A stretch of DNA of 64,000 nt from Rhizobium sp. R634 (GCF_002211305.1 NZ_LOKW01000011.1:1-64000); one strand, 5' to 3'. Positions 45,955 through 55,496 are shown, counted from the first letter of the stretch. Numbers and translations are program-made. Notes: generated from the letters alone by a model not told the origin.

Positions 45955-46326
45955 TCACAGCCAGGGACGTTCCTCGTCCGAGGCGTTCAGGGCCTTTACG
46001 GTGATGGCGGCGATGACGCCGGTCAGCACGATTCCGGCAAAACCGATGACCAAAGCCAGTATTCGCGCAGAAACATGTTTGGGCGTGAAGTCGCCATAGC
46101 CGATGGTAAGCCCGGTCACGAAGGTGAAATAAAGCGCTTCGTCAAGCCGCCAATCCTCGATGCGCCAAATAGCGAGGCCGGATGCCAACATGATCGACAC
46201 GATGCCCGAGAGGATCGGCCAGATGATGCGAAGCTGCTTTGCGAGTGCGATGAAGAACAGCCGTCTCATCTGCCGGGTGTGCGGCGCACCGTCTGGTCGC
46301 TGCTGTTTGCGGACGCGGAGCCTCAT
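45955..46326 (-). CDS. Small two-helix potassium channel
   Basis: A 123-residue protein with two membrane helices (about 22-44 and 85-107) and a pore loop holding the K+ selectivity filter TIGYGDF. It is the minimal Ion_trans_2 (KcsA-like) unit, with no RCK domain. It starts inside the stop of the exchanger gene (ATGA overlap at 46326) and is the last gene of the adiA-speF-potE operon. K+ flux could balance charge moved by the antiporters (inference). Confidence 0.8.
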   Translation of the reverse strand: MRLRVRKQQRPDGAPHTRQMRRLFFIALAKQLRIIWPILSGIVSIMLASGLAIWRIEDWRLDEALYFTFVTGLTIGYGDFTPKHVSARILALVIGFAGIVLTGVIAAITVKALNASDEERPWL

Positions 46327-47417
46327 CGCACTGCCGGCGGCAAGACGTAGAGCGTTATGGCGAAAATCATATAGACCATCAGCACCAACACGCCGACGAA
46401 CCATGCCGATCGGCCGCTATTGGTGACGAACATCGCAGTGACGGCGGCAAGGAACATCATCGTCACGGCGCCCGGCCAGAATTGCAGATCCATCGGTGAC
46501 GGGCCGATCACATAGCTCATCAGGACCAGAACCGGCGCGACGAACAAGGCGATCTGCGACGCGCTTCCGAGTGCGATGCCGACGCTCAGATCGAGCCGGT
46601 TCTTGCGCGCGCCGGAAAATGCCGAGGCCATTTCGGCGGCGGCGCCGACCAATGCGACGACGATGAAGCCGACGAAGGCCGGGGTCATTCCGAAGGCGAC
46701 GGCCGCCTCCTGCACGGATTCGACGAAAATCTCGCTCACCAACGCCACGAGGACGGTGACGCCCGCAAGCGTGCCGAGGGCGAGCCCGATCGGCCAAGGC
46801 GCCTCACCGGCCTCGCCATGATCCGCGGACGAGAAAAACTCCCGGTGCGTCCCAAGCGTGAACAACAGCCCCAGCCCGTATCCGATGATCAGCAGAACGG
46901 CGAGGCTGAGGCTGAGCTCTTGGGTGACCGGCGCCGCCGATGCCGCCTCCAATCCGCCAAGCGTCGACGGCATCAGAAGCGCGATTGTGGCTAGGAAAAG
47001 CAGGCCGGCTTGAATGCGCGCACTCGCCCGGTTGAATTCCTGTATGTGGTATTTGAGCCCGCCAAGCAAAAACGAAGCGCCGAGCATGAACAGTGTGTTG
47101 GTGACGATCGCGCCGGCGACGGATGCCTTGACCAGCGTATACTCGCCGGCGCGCAGCGCAGTCAGCGCGATGACCAGTTCGGTCAGATTTCCAAGCGTCG
47201 CATTCAACAGTCCGCCGGCCGCGTCACCCGTCTTTACGGCGACGGATTCGGTCGCATGGCTGAGCAGAGCGGCGAGCGGCACGATGGCCAATACCGAGAG
47301 GACGAAAAGCGCCGTGTGGGCTTCGGGGACAAGGGCTGCAGCTGAGAACACCACCGGCACGGCGACGAGCAGCCACAATATCGGGCTATCGCGAATCTCT
47401 TTGAAAAGGAGGCTCAA
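46323..47417 (-). CDS. CaCA-family Ca2+/H+-type cation exchanger
   Basis: A 364-residue inner-membrane exchanger with about eleven helices. The two alpha repeats are visible: LLNATLGNLTELVIALTAL and VALVGAAAEMASAFSGARKNRLDLSVGIALGSASQ, with their Glu residues. This resembles ChaA and other CAX proteins that exchange Ca2+, Na+ or K+ for protons. It lies 38 bases after the binding-protein gene and overlaps the K+ channel gene by four. Confidence 0.85.
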   Translation of the reverse strand: MSLLFKEIRDSPILWLLVAVPVVFSAAALVPEAHTALFVLSVLAIVPLAALLSHATESVAVKTGDAAGGLLNATLGNLTELVIALTALRAGEYTLVKASVAGAIVTNTLFMLGASFLLGGLKYHIQEFNRASARIQAGLLFLATIALLMPSTLGGLEAASAAPVTQELSLSLAVLLIIGYGLGLLFTLGTHREFFSSADHGEAGEAPWPIGLALGTLAGVTVLVALVSEIFVESVQEAAVAFGMTPAFVGFIVVALVGAAAEMASAFSGARKNRLDLSVGIALGSASQIALFVAPVLVLMSYVIGPSPMDLQFWPGAVTMMFLAAVTAMFVTNSGRSAWFVGVLVLMVYMIFAITLYVLPPAVR

Positions 47418-47455
47418 TCTTCACTCCCCACAATCACCCAGATGGACGCACAGCT

Positions 47456-48379
47456 TCACTCCGGAAGGGCCGTCTGCCGGAAGAAGGTCACGACTGCGTC
47501 GTCAGGCGGGCCGAACCATGTTGTAAAGAACGCCCGGAACGCTGGCGCCGCATAGGCTTGGCTCAGGGCGCGATCGACCGCCAGGCGAAAATCCTCGTCC
47601 CCGCGCGCCAGCTCGAGACCGAGCGGTTCGTAGGTGAAATGGCGATCGAGGACGATGAGATTGCCGGAGCTGTCGCTGCGGGCGGCAGCATCCATCAGAA
47701 GCGGCATATCGCCGAAGAGCACCGCCGAACTGCCGTCCAGGACACGCTCGATCCCCTGCTGATAGTCGCTGACGAGCGTCGCCGTCGCCGCGAGCTGAAA
47801 GGTCTTGATCCTGTCCGTCAGCCAGCCTTCGCTGGTCGAACCCGCTATAGAGGAAAATGTCTTGTGTTCGAGGATCGTGCGGGCCGGCGCGCCGCGCCAG
47901 ATGGGCCGGCTCGAGGGCTCGCCATATTGCAGAACTTCGCGCAATGCCAGCGGCGCGCTCGTGCTGAGCAGCGCCCCGGTGCCGCTCGGGAAGATCGGAA
48001 GCGAGAATGAAACCTGCTGCCGGCGATTGAGCGTCACCGGCTCGGCGGCGCAGACAAGGTCCGCCGTGCCATCCTGAATGGCACGCACCTTCGCCTCACC
48101 CGACAGGGAGATCCATTCGACATCGAGTTTCGGCAAGTCCAGCTGCGCCCTCAGGCTGTCGGCGATCCCATTGCAGAGGGCAACCGCATAGCCGTCAGGC
48201 TTTCCCTGGGCATCGAACGAAAAGGGCCTTGCGTCCGGATCGTAGCCGAGTTTCAGCGCGCTGGTCGTCCTGACACGGTCCAGCGTCTGCGCCCGTGCGG
48301 GCGGCGCGATGACGCAGACAGCCGCTGCGGCGAGGACAGAGGCGGCGATAGCCGCCCAGCGACCATTTCTCTCTGACAT
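47456..48379 (-). CDS. Orphan amino acid-type periplasmic binding protein (family 3)
   Basis: A 307-residue protein with a signal peptide ending near PPARA. The family 3 solute-binding fold is evident: LKLGYDPDARPFSFDAQGKPDGYAVALC, WISLSGEAKVRAIQDGTADLVC, and FRAFFTTWFG at the end. No permease or ATPase gene accompanies it. It lies 17 bases after potE and 38 before the exchanger, inside the decarboxylase operon. It may bind arginine or ornithine for an antiporter or another ABC system (inference). Confidence 0.78.
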   Translation of the reverse strand: MSERNGRWAAIAASVLAAAAVCVIAPPARAQTLDRVRTTSALKLGYDPDARPFSFDAQGKPDGYAVALCNGIADSLRAQLDLPKLDVEWISLSGEAKVRAIQDGTADLVCAAEPVTLNRRQQVSFSLPIFPSGTGALLSTSAPLALREVLQYGEPSSRPIWRGAPARTILEHKTFSSIAGSTSEGWLTDRIKTFQLAATATLVSDYQQGIERVLDGSSAVLFGDMPLLMDAAARSDSSGNLIVLDRHFTYEPLGLELARGDEDFRLAVDRALSQAYAAPAFRAFFTTWFGPPDDAVVTFFRQTALPE

Positions 48380-48396
48380 ATCTGGTCCTCCCTGTG

Positions 48397-49752
48397 TTAC
48401 TCGGCCGGCGCCCGGTTCACGCTGGCGAACCGCGGGGCGATGAGCCCGTAAATGATGAAACCGATCCCTGTGACGATCATGCCGCCAAGCACTGCATCCT
48501 TGCCGGAGGCGTAGATGGCGAAAACGCTGTAGGCCATGCCGACCATGGCAATGGTAGCGTTCAGCCGGTATTTCGCCTGGGGCACACGGGCAGCCCTCAT
48601 CATCACGAACAAAGAAGAGAGTGCGATGATATAGGGCAGCACGTTCGTCACCACGGCGAGATTGACGAGCGCGGAAAACTGCTCGCTCAAGGTCGGCGAT
48701 ATGGTCATCAGGGCAAGCCCCGTCTGAACGATGCCGAGGATGATCATGCCGCTGACCGGCGCTCCCATCTCATTCACCCGGGAAAATATCGACGGAAACA
48801 TCTTCTCTTCCGCTGCAGTCTTCGCCGTTTGGGCGATCGTGAACTGCCAGCCGAGCAAGGAGCCGAGGCAGGCAAGCACCGCCAGCGCCATGACGATCGA
48901 ACCGATGGTCGGATTGAACATCGTGGCATAGGCCAGCGCGAACGGCCCCGTCGAGGTGGCGAGATCGGCGTTGGGGACAATACCCTGAATGACCGTCGTC
49001 GACAGTATATAGATGACGGCGGCACCCAGCGTGCCGAACATGCAGGCAAGCGGCACGTCGCGTTTGGGATTTTCGACGGCATCCGAATTCTGGGCCGCCG
49101 ACTCCATGCCGAGGAAAGCCCAAAGCGTCAGCGAAATGCTCGATCCCATGCCTTGGGCCAGCGTCAGCCCCTTCGGATTCCAGGCGGCCCCGAACGTGCT
49201 GGAACTGAACCAGAGCCAGCCGATGATGGATAGCAGCCCGACAGGAAGGATGACGCCCCAGACCGTGACTGAACCGATGCGCCCGGTGATGCGCGGGCCG
49301 CCGAAATTGGCACCCGTGGTCAACCACAGGAGCACGATCAGCGCCAGGCAGGTCATGATCGGCGTGGAGGTCAGCACCGGAAAAAATCCCGCGAGATAGC
49401 CGACGGCCGAAATGCCGATCGCGACATTGCCGACGGCAAGCGATAGGAAATACAGGAAAAACACCATGAAGTAGCCGTCTTTCCCATAGGCGTCTTCCGC
49501 ATAGGCCGACATGCCCCCGGGGCGCTGATTGAACAGCCCGGCCTGGGCGAAGCCGTAGGCGATGGCCATCGAGCCGATGGCGGTCACGAGCCAGGACAGC
49601 AGCGAGATCGCACCGACCTGGGCCATATTGGCGGGCAGCATGATAATGCCCGACCCCATCATGTTGACGGCGACGATGAAGGTGAGCTGCACCAGGTTCA
49701 TCTTTTTCTTGGTCGTGGCCTCTGCCGCAAGATGCATCGCGTTGTCGGTCAT
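48397..49752 (-). CDS. potE: Putrescine-ornithine antiporter
   Basis: A 451-residue APC-family transporter with about twelve helices. By recall it is close to E. coli PotE over its full length: VNMMGSGIIMLPA, SWLVTAIGSMA, NFGGPRITG, LTLWAFLGMESA, CLGSLLGWQFTIAQ and QTGLALMTISPTLSEQF. It exchanges external ornithine for internal putrescine, removing the product of the ornithine decarboxylase encoded 19 bases upstream. The start at 49752 gives MTDNAMHL. Confidence 0.9.
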   Translation of the reverse strand: MTDNAMHLAAEATTKKKMNLVQLTFIVAVNMMGSGIIMLPANMAQVGAISLLSWLVTAIGSMAIAYGFAQAGLFNQRPGGMSAYAEDAYGKDGYFMVFFLYFLSLAVGNVAIGISAVGYLAGFFPVLTSTPIMTCLALIVLLWLTTGANFGGPRITGRIGSVTVWGVILPVGLLSIIGWLWFSSSTFGAAWNPKGLTLAQGMGSSISLTLWAFLGMESAAQNSDAVENPKRDVPLACMFGTLGAAVIYILSTTVIQGIVPNADLATSTGPFALAYATMFNPTIGSIVMALAVLACLGSLLGWQFTIAQTAKTAAEEKMFPSIFSRVNEMGAPVSGMIILGIVQTGLALMTISPTLSEQFSALVNLAVVTNVLPYIIALSSLFVMMRAARVPQAKYRLNATIAMVGMAYSVFAIYASGKDAVLGGMIVTGIGFIIYGLIAPRFASVNRAPAE

Positions 49753-49771
49753 GACGAAACCCTCCCTGCGT

Positions 49772-52135
49772 CTACTCGCGCACGACATATGTGTGGAATT
49801 TGATCCGCCCTTCGATCCGTTCCTGGAACACGCCCTGGACCTCGTAGTTGAAGCCGGGAAACCGGTTGAAGGATTCCTCGAAGGCCAGGAAGTAATCCCG
49901 CATCGGCCTCGCCCGCTCGTCCCAGCGCTCTCCCGGCACGATGACGCCGATACCAGGCGGATAGATCAGTGCCAGCGTCGCCGAGATGCGGCCGGCGGCC
50001 TCCGTCAGCGGCACATAATCGACATTGTTGGCGACCAACGCCTCATAGGCTTGCTTCGGCGCCATTGCCGGCTCCGGAAAACTCTCGGAACGGAAGCACA
50101 GGCGCTGCAACTCCTTGACGCCCGCATCGCGATAAAAGGAATGCATCTCCCGGCAGACCTGGCGGACGGTATAGCCGGCATAGCGCTCGCGATTGGCCGC
50201 ATAGACGGTGGGCAGCACTTCCTGCAGCGGCGCATCGCGGTCCCAGAGGTTCTTGAACTTGACCAGCTTGGCGACGAGCGTGTTCAGCTTGCTCTCATCC
50301 TCCGCCGGCGTCAGCAGGAAGAGCAGGCTGTTCAAGTCGCATTTTTCCGCGACCACGCGCTGCTCACGCAGATAGTTGGCAACCACGGTCGCCGGAATGC
50401 CGAATTCGCGATATTCGCCGGTCTTCCGGTCGATGCCGGGTGTCAATATTGCAAGTTTGTTCGGATCGACCATGGTATAGCCGGGCGCATAGCCTGAATA
50501 ACCGTGCCACTTTGCCTCGGGATCGAAGCGCCAGCATTGCTGCTCGCGCTTCAGCACATCGGTCGGAACGTCCTCCCATCTGGTATCGGCAAGATCGCCG
50601 GTATGCTTCGAACCGAAAACCGAAACCTTGTCGGGTACGAAGGGATCGAAGAACCATTGCTCTTCCGGGCTCGCGGCCTTCGACTCGTAATGCGCAACGA
50701 AACCGCGCAGCTTCTTGCGCACCTCGATCCCGAGCTCGATGCAGCGATCCCAAAGCATTTCGCCAGCCTTGCCCTCATGCACCTTGGCGTTGACATCGAG
50801 CGAAGCGAAGAGCGGATAAAAGGGCGAGGTGGAAACATGCATCAGCAGCGATTCATTGAAGCGCTTGTGTTCGACGAACCTGCGCTGGCCGCTGATATGC
50901 TCGTCCCGCTTGTGGATCTGTGACGCCTGGGAGAAGCCGGCCCCCTGCTTGTGAACCGACTGGGTGGAGAACAGCCCGGGCATGTCGGCCCGCAGGTCTT
51001 TCAACCGCATCGGGCTGTGGCCCTCGAAGAGCGGGTGGAAGGCGTTGTAGCCGATCCAAGCCTCGTCCCAGAGTACGTAATCGCAGAGATGACCGAGCTT
51101 CTCCATGACCTGGCCGACATTGTAGATCGTGCCGTCATAGGTCGCGAGCTGGATGCAGGCCAGGCGGAAGGGCCTTTCCGCATTGGCACGGCTTTTGTCG
51201 GCGACGAGCGGATGCTCCTCGATCCTGCGCCGCAGCCAGCTCTCGTCCCAGGCCTCCCAATCGACCGCCCCGATCATGCCGAAGGAGTTGCGGGCCGTCG
51301 GCAGATAGATCGGAATAGCGCCGGCCTGGACGAGAGCACCCTGATGCAGCGATTTATGATTGTTGCGGTCGAAGAGCACGAGATCGCCGCTGCGCAGCAC
51401 CGCGTTGGCGACGACCTTGTTGGAGGTGCTCGTTCCGTTCAGAATGAAATAGGTGCGGTCGGCGCCGAAAATGCGCGCCGCCTGTTTCTGGGCCTCGACG
51501 GCGGGGCCTTCATGGATCAGCAGATCGCCGAGATCGACATCGGCATTGCAGAGGTCGTTGCGGAAAATGCTCTCGCCGAAATATTTGAAGAAAAGCTGCC
51601 CGGCCGGCGACTTTCGATAGAACTGGCCGCCCTGATGGCCCGGGCAATCGAAGGCGATATTGGCCTCGCCGTCATAGGCCATCATGCCGCCGAAGAAGGG
51701 CGGCAGCAGCGACTTGCCGTAATTGACCGCGCTGGAGACGATCTGCTTGGCATAAAAGGCCGGCGTCTGCTGGCCGAGATAGACGAAGCCATCCACTTCG
51801 CCGGCCATTTCGACGACATCCATATCGGCGATCGTCAGCGTATCGGCCATGGCCCAGATCGGCGTGCGGAAACCAATATCCCGGACGGAACGCAGGAAGC
51901 TACGTGCAGCCGGCAGCTTGCCATCCTCGACCGAGCCGACATAGGCGCCGACATCCGCATCCTCGGACACATCGGCCGAATAGTCGTCGCGCAGTTCCAC
52001 CTCGAAGCCTTGGGCATTGATCTGTGCGACCAATTCCTGCGCCTGAGAATTGTCGCGGTCGACGACGGCCACGATCTTCAGCATCTTATGGAACGGTATG
52101 GCGACCGTCGGAGATTTCACATCGCGCGGGATCAT
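49772..52135 (-). CDS. speF: Ornithine decarboxylase, inducible large type
   Basis: A 787-residue PLP enzyme of the large Orn/Lys/Arg decarboxylase family. It has an N-terminal wing domain (about 1-125), the PLP-binding VLWDEAWIGYNAFHPLF (Asp357) and Lys396 in STQSVHKQGAGFSQAS. The SVHKQ-type motif and following SQIHKRDEHI match the SpeC/SpeF ornithine branch rather than AdiA. It converts ornithine to putrescine and CO2 while using a proton. It overlaps the adiA stop by four bases and precedes potE, the usual speF-potE partnership. Confidence 0.88.
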   Translation of the reverse strand: MIPRDVKSPTVAIPFHKMLKIVAVVDRDNSQAQELVAQINAQGFEVELRDDYSADVSEDADVGAYVGSVEDGKLPAARSFLRSVRDIGFRTPIWAMADTLTIADMDVVEMAGEVDGFVYLGQQTPAFYAKQIVSSAVNYGKSLLPPFFGGMMAYDGEANIAFDCPGHQGGQFYRKSPAGQLFFKYFGESIFRNDLCNADVDLGDLLIHEGPAVEAQKQAARIFGADRTYFILNGTSTSNKVVANAVLRSGDLVLFDRNNHKSLHQGALVQAGAIPIYLPTARNSFGMIGAVDWEAWDESWLRRRIEEHPLVADKSRANAERPFRLACIQLATYDGTIYNVGQVMEKLGHLCDYVLWDEAWIGYNAFHPLFEGHSPMRLKDLRADMPGLFSTQSVHKQGAGFSQASQIHKRDEHISGQRRFVEHKRFNESLLMHVSTSPFYPLFASLDVNAKVHEGKAGEMLWDRCIELGIEVRKKLRGFVAHYESKAASPEEQWFFDPFVPDKVSVFGSKHTGDLADTRWEDVPTDVLKREQQCWRFDPEAKWHGYSGYAPGYTMVDPNKLAILTPGIDRKTGEYREFGIPATVVANYLREQRVVAEKCDLNSLLFLLTPAEDESKLNTLVAKLVKFKNLWDRDAPLQEVLPTVYAANRERYAGYTVRQVCREMHSFYRDAGVKELQRLCFRSESFPEPAMAPKQAYEALVANNVDYVPLTEAAGRISATLALIYPPGIGVIVPGERWDERARPMRDYFLAFEESFNRFPGFNYEVQGVFQERIEGRIKFHTYVVRE

Positions 52136-54393
52136 TCTTGCGCCTCCTCTGCAATGCAATCGACGAGGTAGCGGCGGCCGCCGTCGCCGGGAGCGAAGCG
52201 AAGGCCATGGATATCGGTTTCGAAACCGGGAAACTTGCGGTCGAAATCGCGGGCGTAGAGCAGATAATCCTGAATGGACTTCGTCAACTGCGTGATCCGC
52301 TCGCCCGGCATGATCAGCGGAATTCCCGGCGGATAGGGAACGATCATCACGGCGAGGATGCGGTTCATGAGACCGTCGATTTCGACACTCTCGATATGGC
52401 TCTTGACCAGCCGGTCATAGGCATCGGCGGGACGCAGCGCCATTTCGGGCAACGCCGTGTACATTTCGCGCTGCGCCTTCGGCACATCGTCCTTGCGGTA
52501 GACCGCGTGGATCTCTCCGCAGAGGTCCTTCAATCCCATGCCGGCATAGGCCTCGGGATGGGCCGCGGCGAGCGCCGGCAGCGCCCGCGTCAACGGCGCG
52601 TTGGCATCGTAGAGATCCTTGAAATTGATGAGCTCGGTGACGAGCGTGCTCCACTTGCCGCGGGTAATGCCCATCGAGAAGAGAACCAGGAAGGAATAGA
52701 GCCCGGTCTTTTCGATCTCGATCCGCCGGGAGGAGAGGAACTTGGTGATGACCGCCGCAGGAATCCCCTGCTCCTGCATGCTGCCGCTGGCCGACAGGCC
52801 CGGGGAAAGGATGGTGACCTTGATCGGGTCGACCATGACATGATTTTCGGCAAGGGCTGCAAAACCATGCCAGACATCGCCCGGCTTCAGCACCCAGTCG
52901 GCGTGGGTGTCGCTCGGCGTCTGTTCGGCGACCGTCGGCTCCCACACATCGAACCACCAGCTGCCTTCCGTCTGTTTTCTCACGCCATTCATCGCCCGGC
53001 GGAAGCTGATCGCCTCATCGATCGTCTCCTGTACGAGCGCGCGGCCCGCCGGCTGCTCCATCATCGCGGCGGCGACATCGCAGGAGGCGATGATGCCGTA
53101 TTGCGGCGACGTCGAGGTGTGCATCATGAAGGCTTCGTTGAATCGTGTGACGTCGAGACGCTTGTTCTCGGCGTGCTGGACATGGATCATCGATGCCTGC
53201 GAAAGGGCCGCCAGTAGCTTGTGCGTCGAGTGCGTCGCAAAGGTAATGGCGTTTTGCGATCGCGCCGGCTGGTTCGACGAGATGCCGTGGAAGCCATCGT
53301 AAAATTCGTGGAAATTGGCATAGGCATACCAGGCCTCGTCGAAGTGCAGCACCTCGACGGCATCGCCAAGCGAGGCCTTGATCGCATCGACATTGTAGCA
53401 GAGGCCGTCATAGGTCGAGTTGGTGATGACCATCAGCCGCACCTTGCCGCTCGTCTGTCCGGCAAACGGGCTGGCGGCAATCTTGCCGGCGATTGCCTCA
53501 GGTGTGAACTGGTCCTTCGAGATCGGCCCGATGATGCCGAGCCCATTGCGCGAAGGGATCAGATAGATCGGCGTTGCACCGGTCATGATGAGGGAATGCA
53601 GGATGGACTTGTGGCAGTTGCGGTCGCACAGCACGAGATCGCCGCGTCCGACCATGCCATGCCAGACGATCTTGTTGGCGGTCGACGTGCCGCCGACGAC
53701 GAATAGGGTCTCGTCCGTGCCGAAAATGCGCGCGGCATTGCGCTCGCCCTCGGCGATTGGCCCGACATGATCGAGCAGCGAACCGACGCTGCCGACCGAG
53801 ACGGAGATGTCGGAGCGCAGCGTGTTTTCACCGAAGAACGTATAGAAAAGTTGGCCGACGGGGCTCTTGCGGAACGCGACGCCGCCTCCGTGGCCGGGCG
53901 TGTGCCAAGAATAGGCGCCCTCGAGCGTGTAATCCATCAGCGCCTTGAACATCGGCGGCGGCAGCCGGTCGAGATAGTTGCGCGCCGCCTGCGCTATGGC
54001 GCGCGCCATGAATTCCGCCGTATCCTCGAACAGCCGGAAAAAGGCGTTGGCGTGGCGCAGCACCGTGGCCGGGACATCTTCCGCGGTCGTATCGTCGCCG
54101 AACAGAAAGATCGGCAGGCGGTCGTTCCTCTGGCGCTTCGCGGCCAGAACCTCTCCGAGCACCTGCCAGCGCGTGACCTTGTCCTCGGCGCCGTCGACGG
54201 AAACCAGCCAGCAGGATTCGGTGTTGAAGATATGCACCAGGCGCCGCGCATCCTCATAGGAAACGCCGGAAACGATCCGGAAGCCTTCCTTCTCGATTGC
54301 AGCAGCCAGATCGCGCATGCCGCGTCCGGCGGCGCTTTTGCCATCAAAATCCTCGTCGATAACGGCTATGGGAAATGCCTTCTGGAATTCCAT
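52132..54393 (-). CDS. adiA: Arginine decarboxylase, AdiA-like
   Basis: A 753-residue PLP decarboxylase, the same length class as E. coli AdiA (756). It has an N-terminal wing domain, HTPGHGGGVAFRKSPVG, TSTANK, FDEAWYAYANFHEFY (Asp352) and the Schiff-base Lys392 in ATHSTHKLLAALSQAS, the AdiA/LdcC pattern. It would convert arginine to agmatine and consume a proton. Arginine rather than lysine is favoured by the overall resemblance and the ADI context. GGAGGAAG precedes the ATG. First of six genes, behind a perfect FNR/FixK box. Confidence 0.85.
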   Translation of the reverse strand: MEFQKAFPIAVIDEDFDGKSAAGRGMRDLAAAIEKEGFRIVSGVSYEDARRLVHIFNTESCWLVSVDGAEDKVTRWQVLGEVLAAKRQRNDRLPIFLFGDDTTAEDVPATVLRHANAFFRLFEDTAEFMARAIAQAARNYLDRLPPPMFKALMDYTLEGAYSWHTPGHGGGVAFRKSPVGQLFYTFFGENTLRSDISVSVGSVGSLLDHVGPIAEGERNAARIFGTDETLFVVGGTSTANKIVWHGMVGRGDLVLCDRNCHKSILHSLIMTGATPIYLIPSRNGLGIIGPISKDQFTPEAIAGKIAASPFAGQTSGKVRLMVITNSTYDGLCYNVDAIKASLGDAVEVLHFDEAWYAYANFHEFYDGFHGISSNQPARSQNAITFATHSTHKLLAALSQASMIHVQHAENKRLDVTRFNEAFMMHTSTSPQYGIIASCDVAAAMMEQPAGRALVQETIDEAISFRRAMNGVRKQTEGSWWFDVWEPTVAEQTPSDTHADWVLKPGDVWHGFAALAENHVMVDPIKVTILSPGLSASGSMQEQGIPAAVITKFLSSRRIEIEKTGLYSFLVLFSMGITRGKWSTLVTELINFKDLYDANAPLTRALPALAAAHPEAYAGMGLKDLCGEIHAVYRKDDVPKAQREMYTALPEMALRPADAYDRLVKSHIESVEIDGLMNRILAVMIVPYPPGIPLIMPGERITQLTKSIQDYLLYARDFDRKFPGFETDIHGLRFAPGDGGRRYLVDCIAEEAQE

Positions 54394-54461
54394 GCCTTCC
54401 TCCAGAAACCGAGGGTCAAAGGCCGTGGCCGCTCTGCAGCGATGCGCATCTCAGTTGGAAG

Positions 54462-54506
54462 GATGGTACATGACGGGTGGTGCACCGTCGTTGATTGCAA
54501 TCAACG
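54462..54506 (-). promoter_or_regulatory. FNR/FixK box and promoter of the adiA operon
   Basis: CGTTGATTGCAATCAACG (54489-54506) is a perfect 18-bp palindrome containing the full TTGAT-N4-ATCAA consensus (54491-54504). On the minus strand TACCAT (54467 to 54462, 4/6 to a -10) would give a start near 54455, placing the box centre at about -42. This is the class II FNR-type layout, 63 bases before the adiA ATG. Confidence 0.8.
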
Positions 54507-54536
54507 TCAGGCAAAGCATTTCAATCAGTGCGGAGC

Positions 54537-55496
54537 CTATTCCGCCCATTCCGCATCGGCTGTGAAGGCGATCGTCAGCCAGCGATTGGCGCTTTCATCT
54601 CCAATTGCTTCGCCGATCTCGTCCCTGAGCGCGTCCCATTCCTCCACGCTCTTCGGAGGAAGCCCTTCGGGGACGATGAAGTAGAGCTCGATCTGCATTG
54701 CCCGGCCGACCTGGGCAACATAGGCGCGATGCGAGAGGAAGCCGAGACGGCGAACGGTTTCCATGGCAACGCGGTCGACATGTTCCTGGAGGTCGACGGG
54801 AGCAATCAGCAGAATTTCGGTGAGTGCCTTCCAGACGGTGCCGATCGGAAGCGGGATCATGACCAGGCAGACCAGCGCCAGAACCGCAGGGTCCATATAG
54901 CTGGCAACCCACGCGACCGGCGTCGCCTGCACGGCCATGCCGATCAGAAATGCAATCAGCAGGGCCAGTGCGATGGCGCCGGACATGATCCAGGCCTTGA
55001 TGTCGAGCGAGACGAAATCAGATTTGATGCGGGCGTTCAGCCTGATGCCAAGGAATGCCATGATGGCGCAGACAAGCAGGGTCGACGCGGAATAGGCGAC
55101 CGCCATGCCGAACTGCAGCTCATGGCCGCCGTTCAGGATGCTGATGATCGCGCTGATCAGCGCATAGACGGCGACCGCCATCAGCAGGCAGCCATTGAGC
55201 ATCAGCACGATAGGTTCCAGATGCCAGAAGCCCATGGTAAAGCGGTTTCGGATCCTGCCGGATTTCGCGTCGCTCTGCGTCGATTTGACGATGAGGCTGG
55301 AAACCCCGAGCGCAAGACCGGTCATGGCCGCATCGGCCAGCGAATAAACGCCGTCGAAGGCGATCGAAAACGAGCCGGAAAGGATGCCGAAGACAACGCC
55401 GAGCGTTGCGACCACGACCGTCGCTGCGATCGAGACCCTGAGAAATCCCTGCTCGCCCAACATCCCCGCCCCGCCTCCGACATCAGACACTCTCAT
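54537..55496 (-). CDS. CDF-family cation efflux protein
   Basis: A 319-residue transporter of the cation diffusion facilitator type with about six helices and a C-terminal cytoplasmic domain (about 225-319). The metal-site region of TM2 reads FDGVYSLADAAMTGLAL, and in TM5 DIKAWIMSGA occupies the place of the usual HxxxD pair, so the metal choice may differ from ZitB/FieF proteins. It lies upstream of adiA on the same strand, 143 bases away, with the FNR box in between, so it is probably a separate unit. Confidence 0.78.
   Translation of the reverse strand: MRVSDVGGGAGMLGEQGFLRVSIAATVVVATLGVVFGILSGSFSIAFDGVYSLADAAMTGLALGVSSLIVKSTQSDAKSGRIRNRFTMGFWHLEPIVLMLNGCLLMAVAVYALISAIISILNGGHELQFGMAVAYSASTLLVCAIMAFLGIRLNARIKSDFVSLDIKAWIMSGAIALALLIAFLIGMAVQATPVAWVASYMDPAVLALVCLVMIPLPIGTVWKALTEILLIAPVDLQEHVDRVAMETVRRLGFLSHRAYVAQVGRAMQIELYFIVPEGLPPKSVEEWDALRDEIGEAIGDESANRWLTIAFTADAEWAE

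Noticed and set aside
49772..54393. Two tandem decarboxylase genes as a recent duplication or one redundant copy
   Set aside because: The active-site motifs differ (SVHKQ-type versus STHKLL-type) and match ornithine and arginine branches respectively, so they are distinct enzymes.
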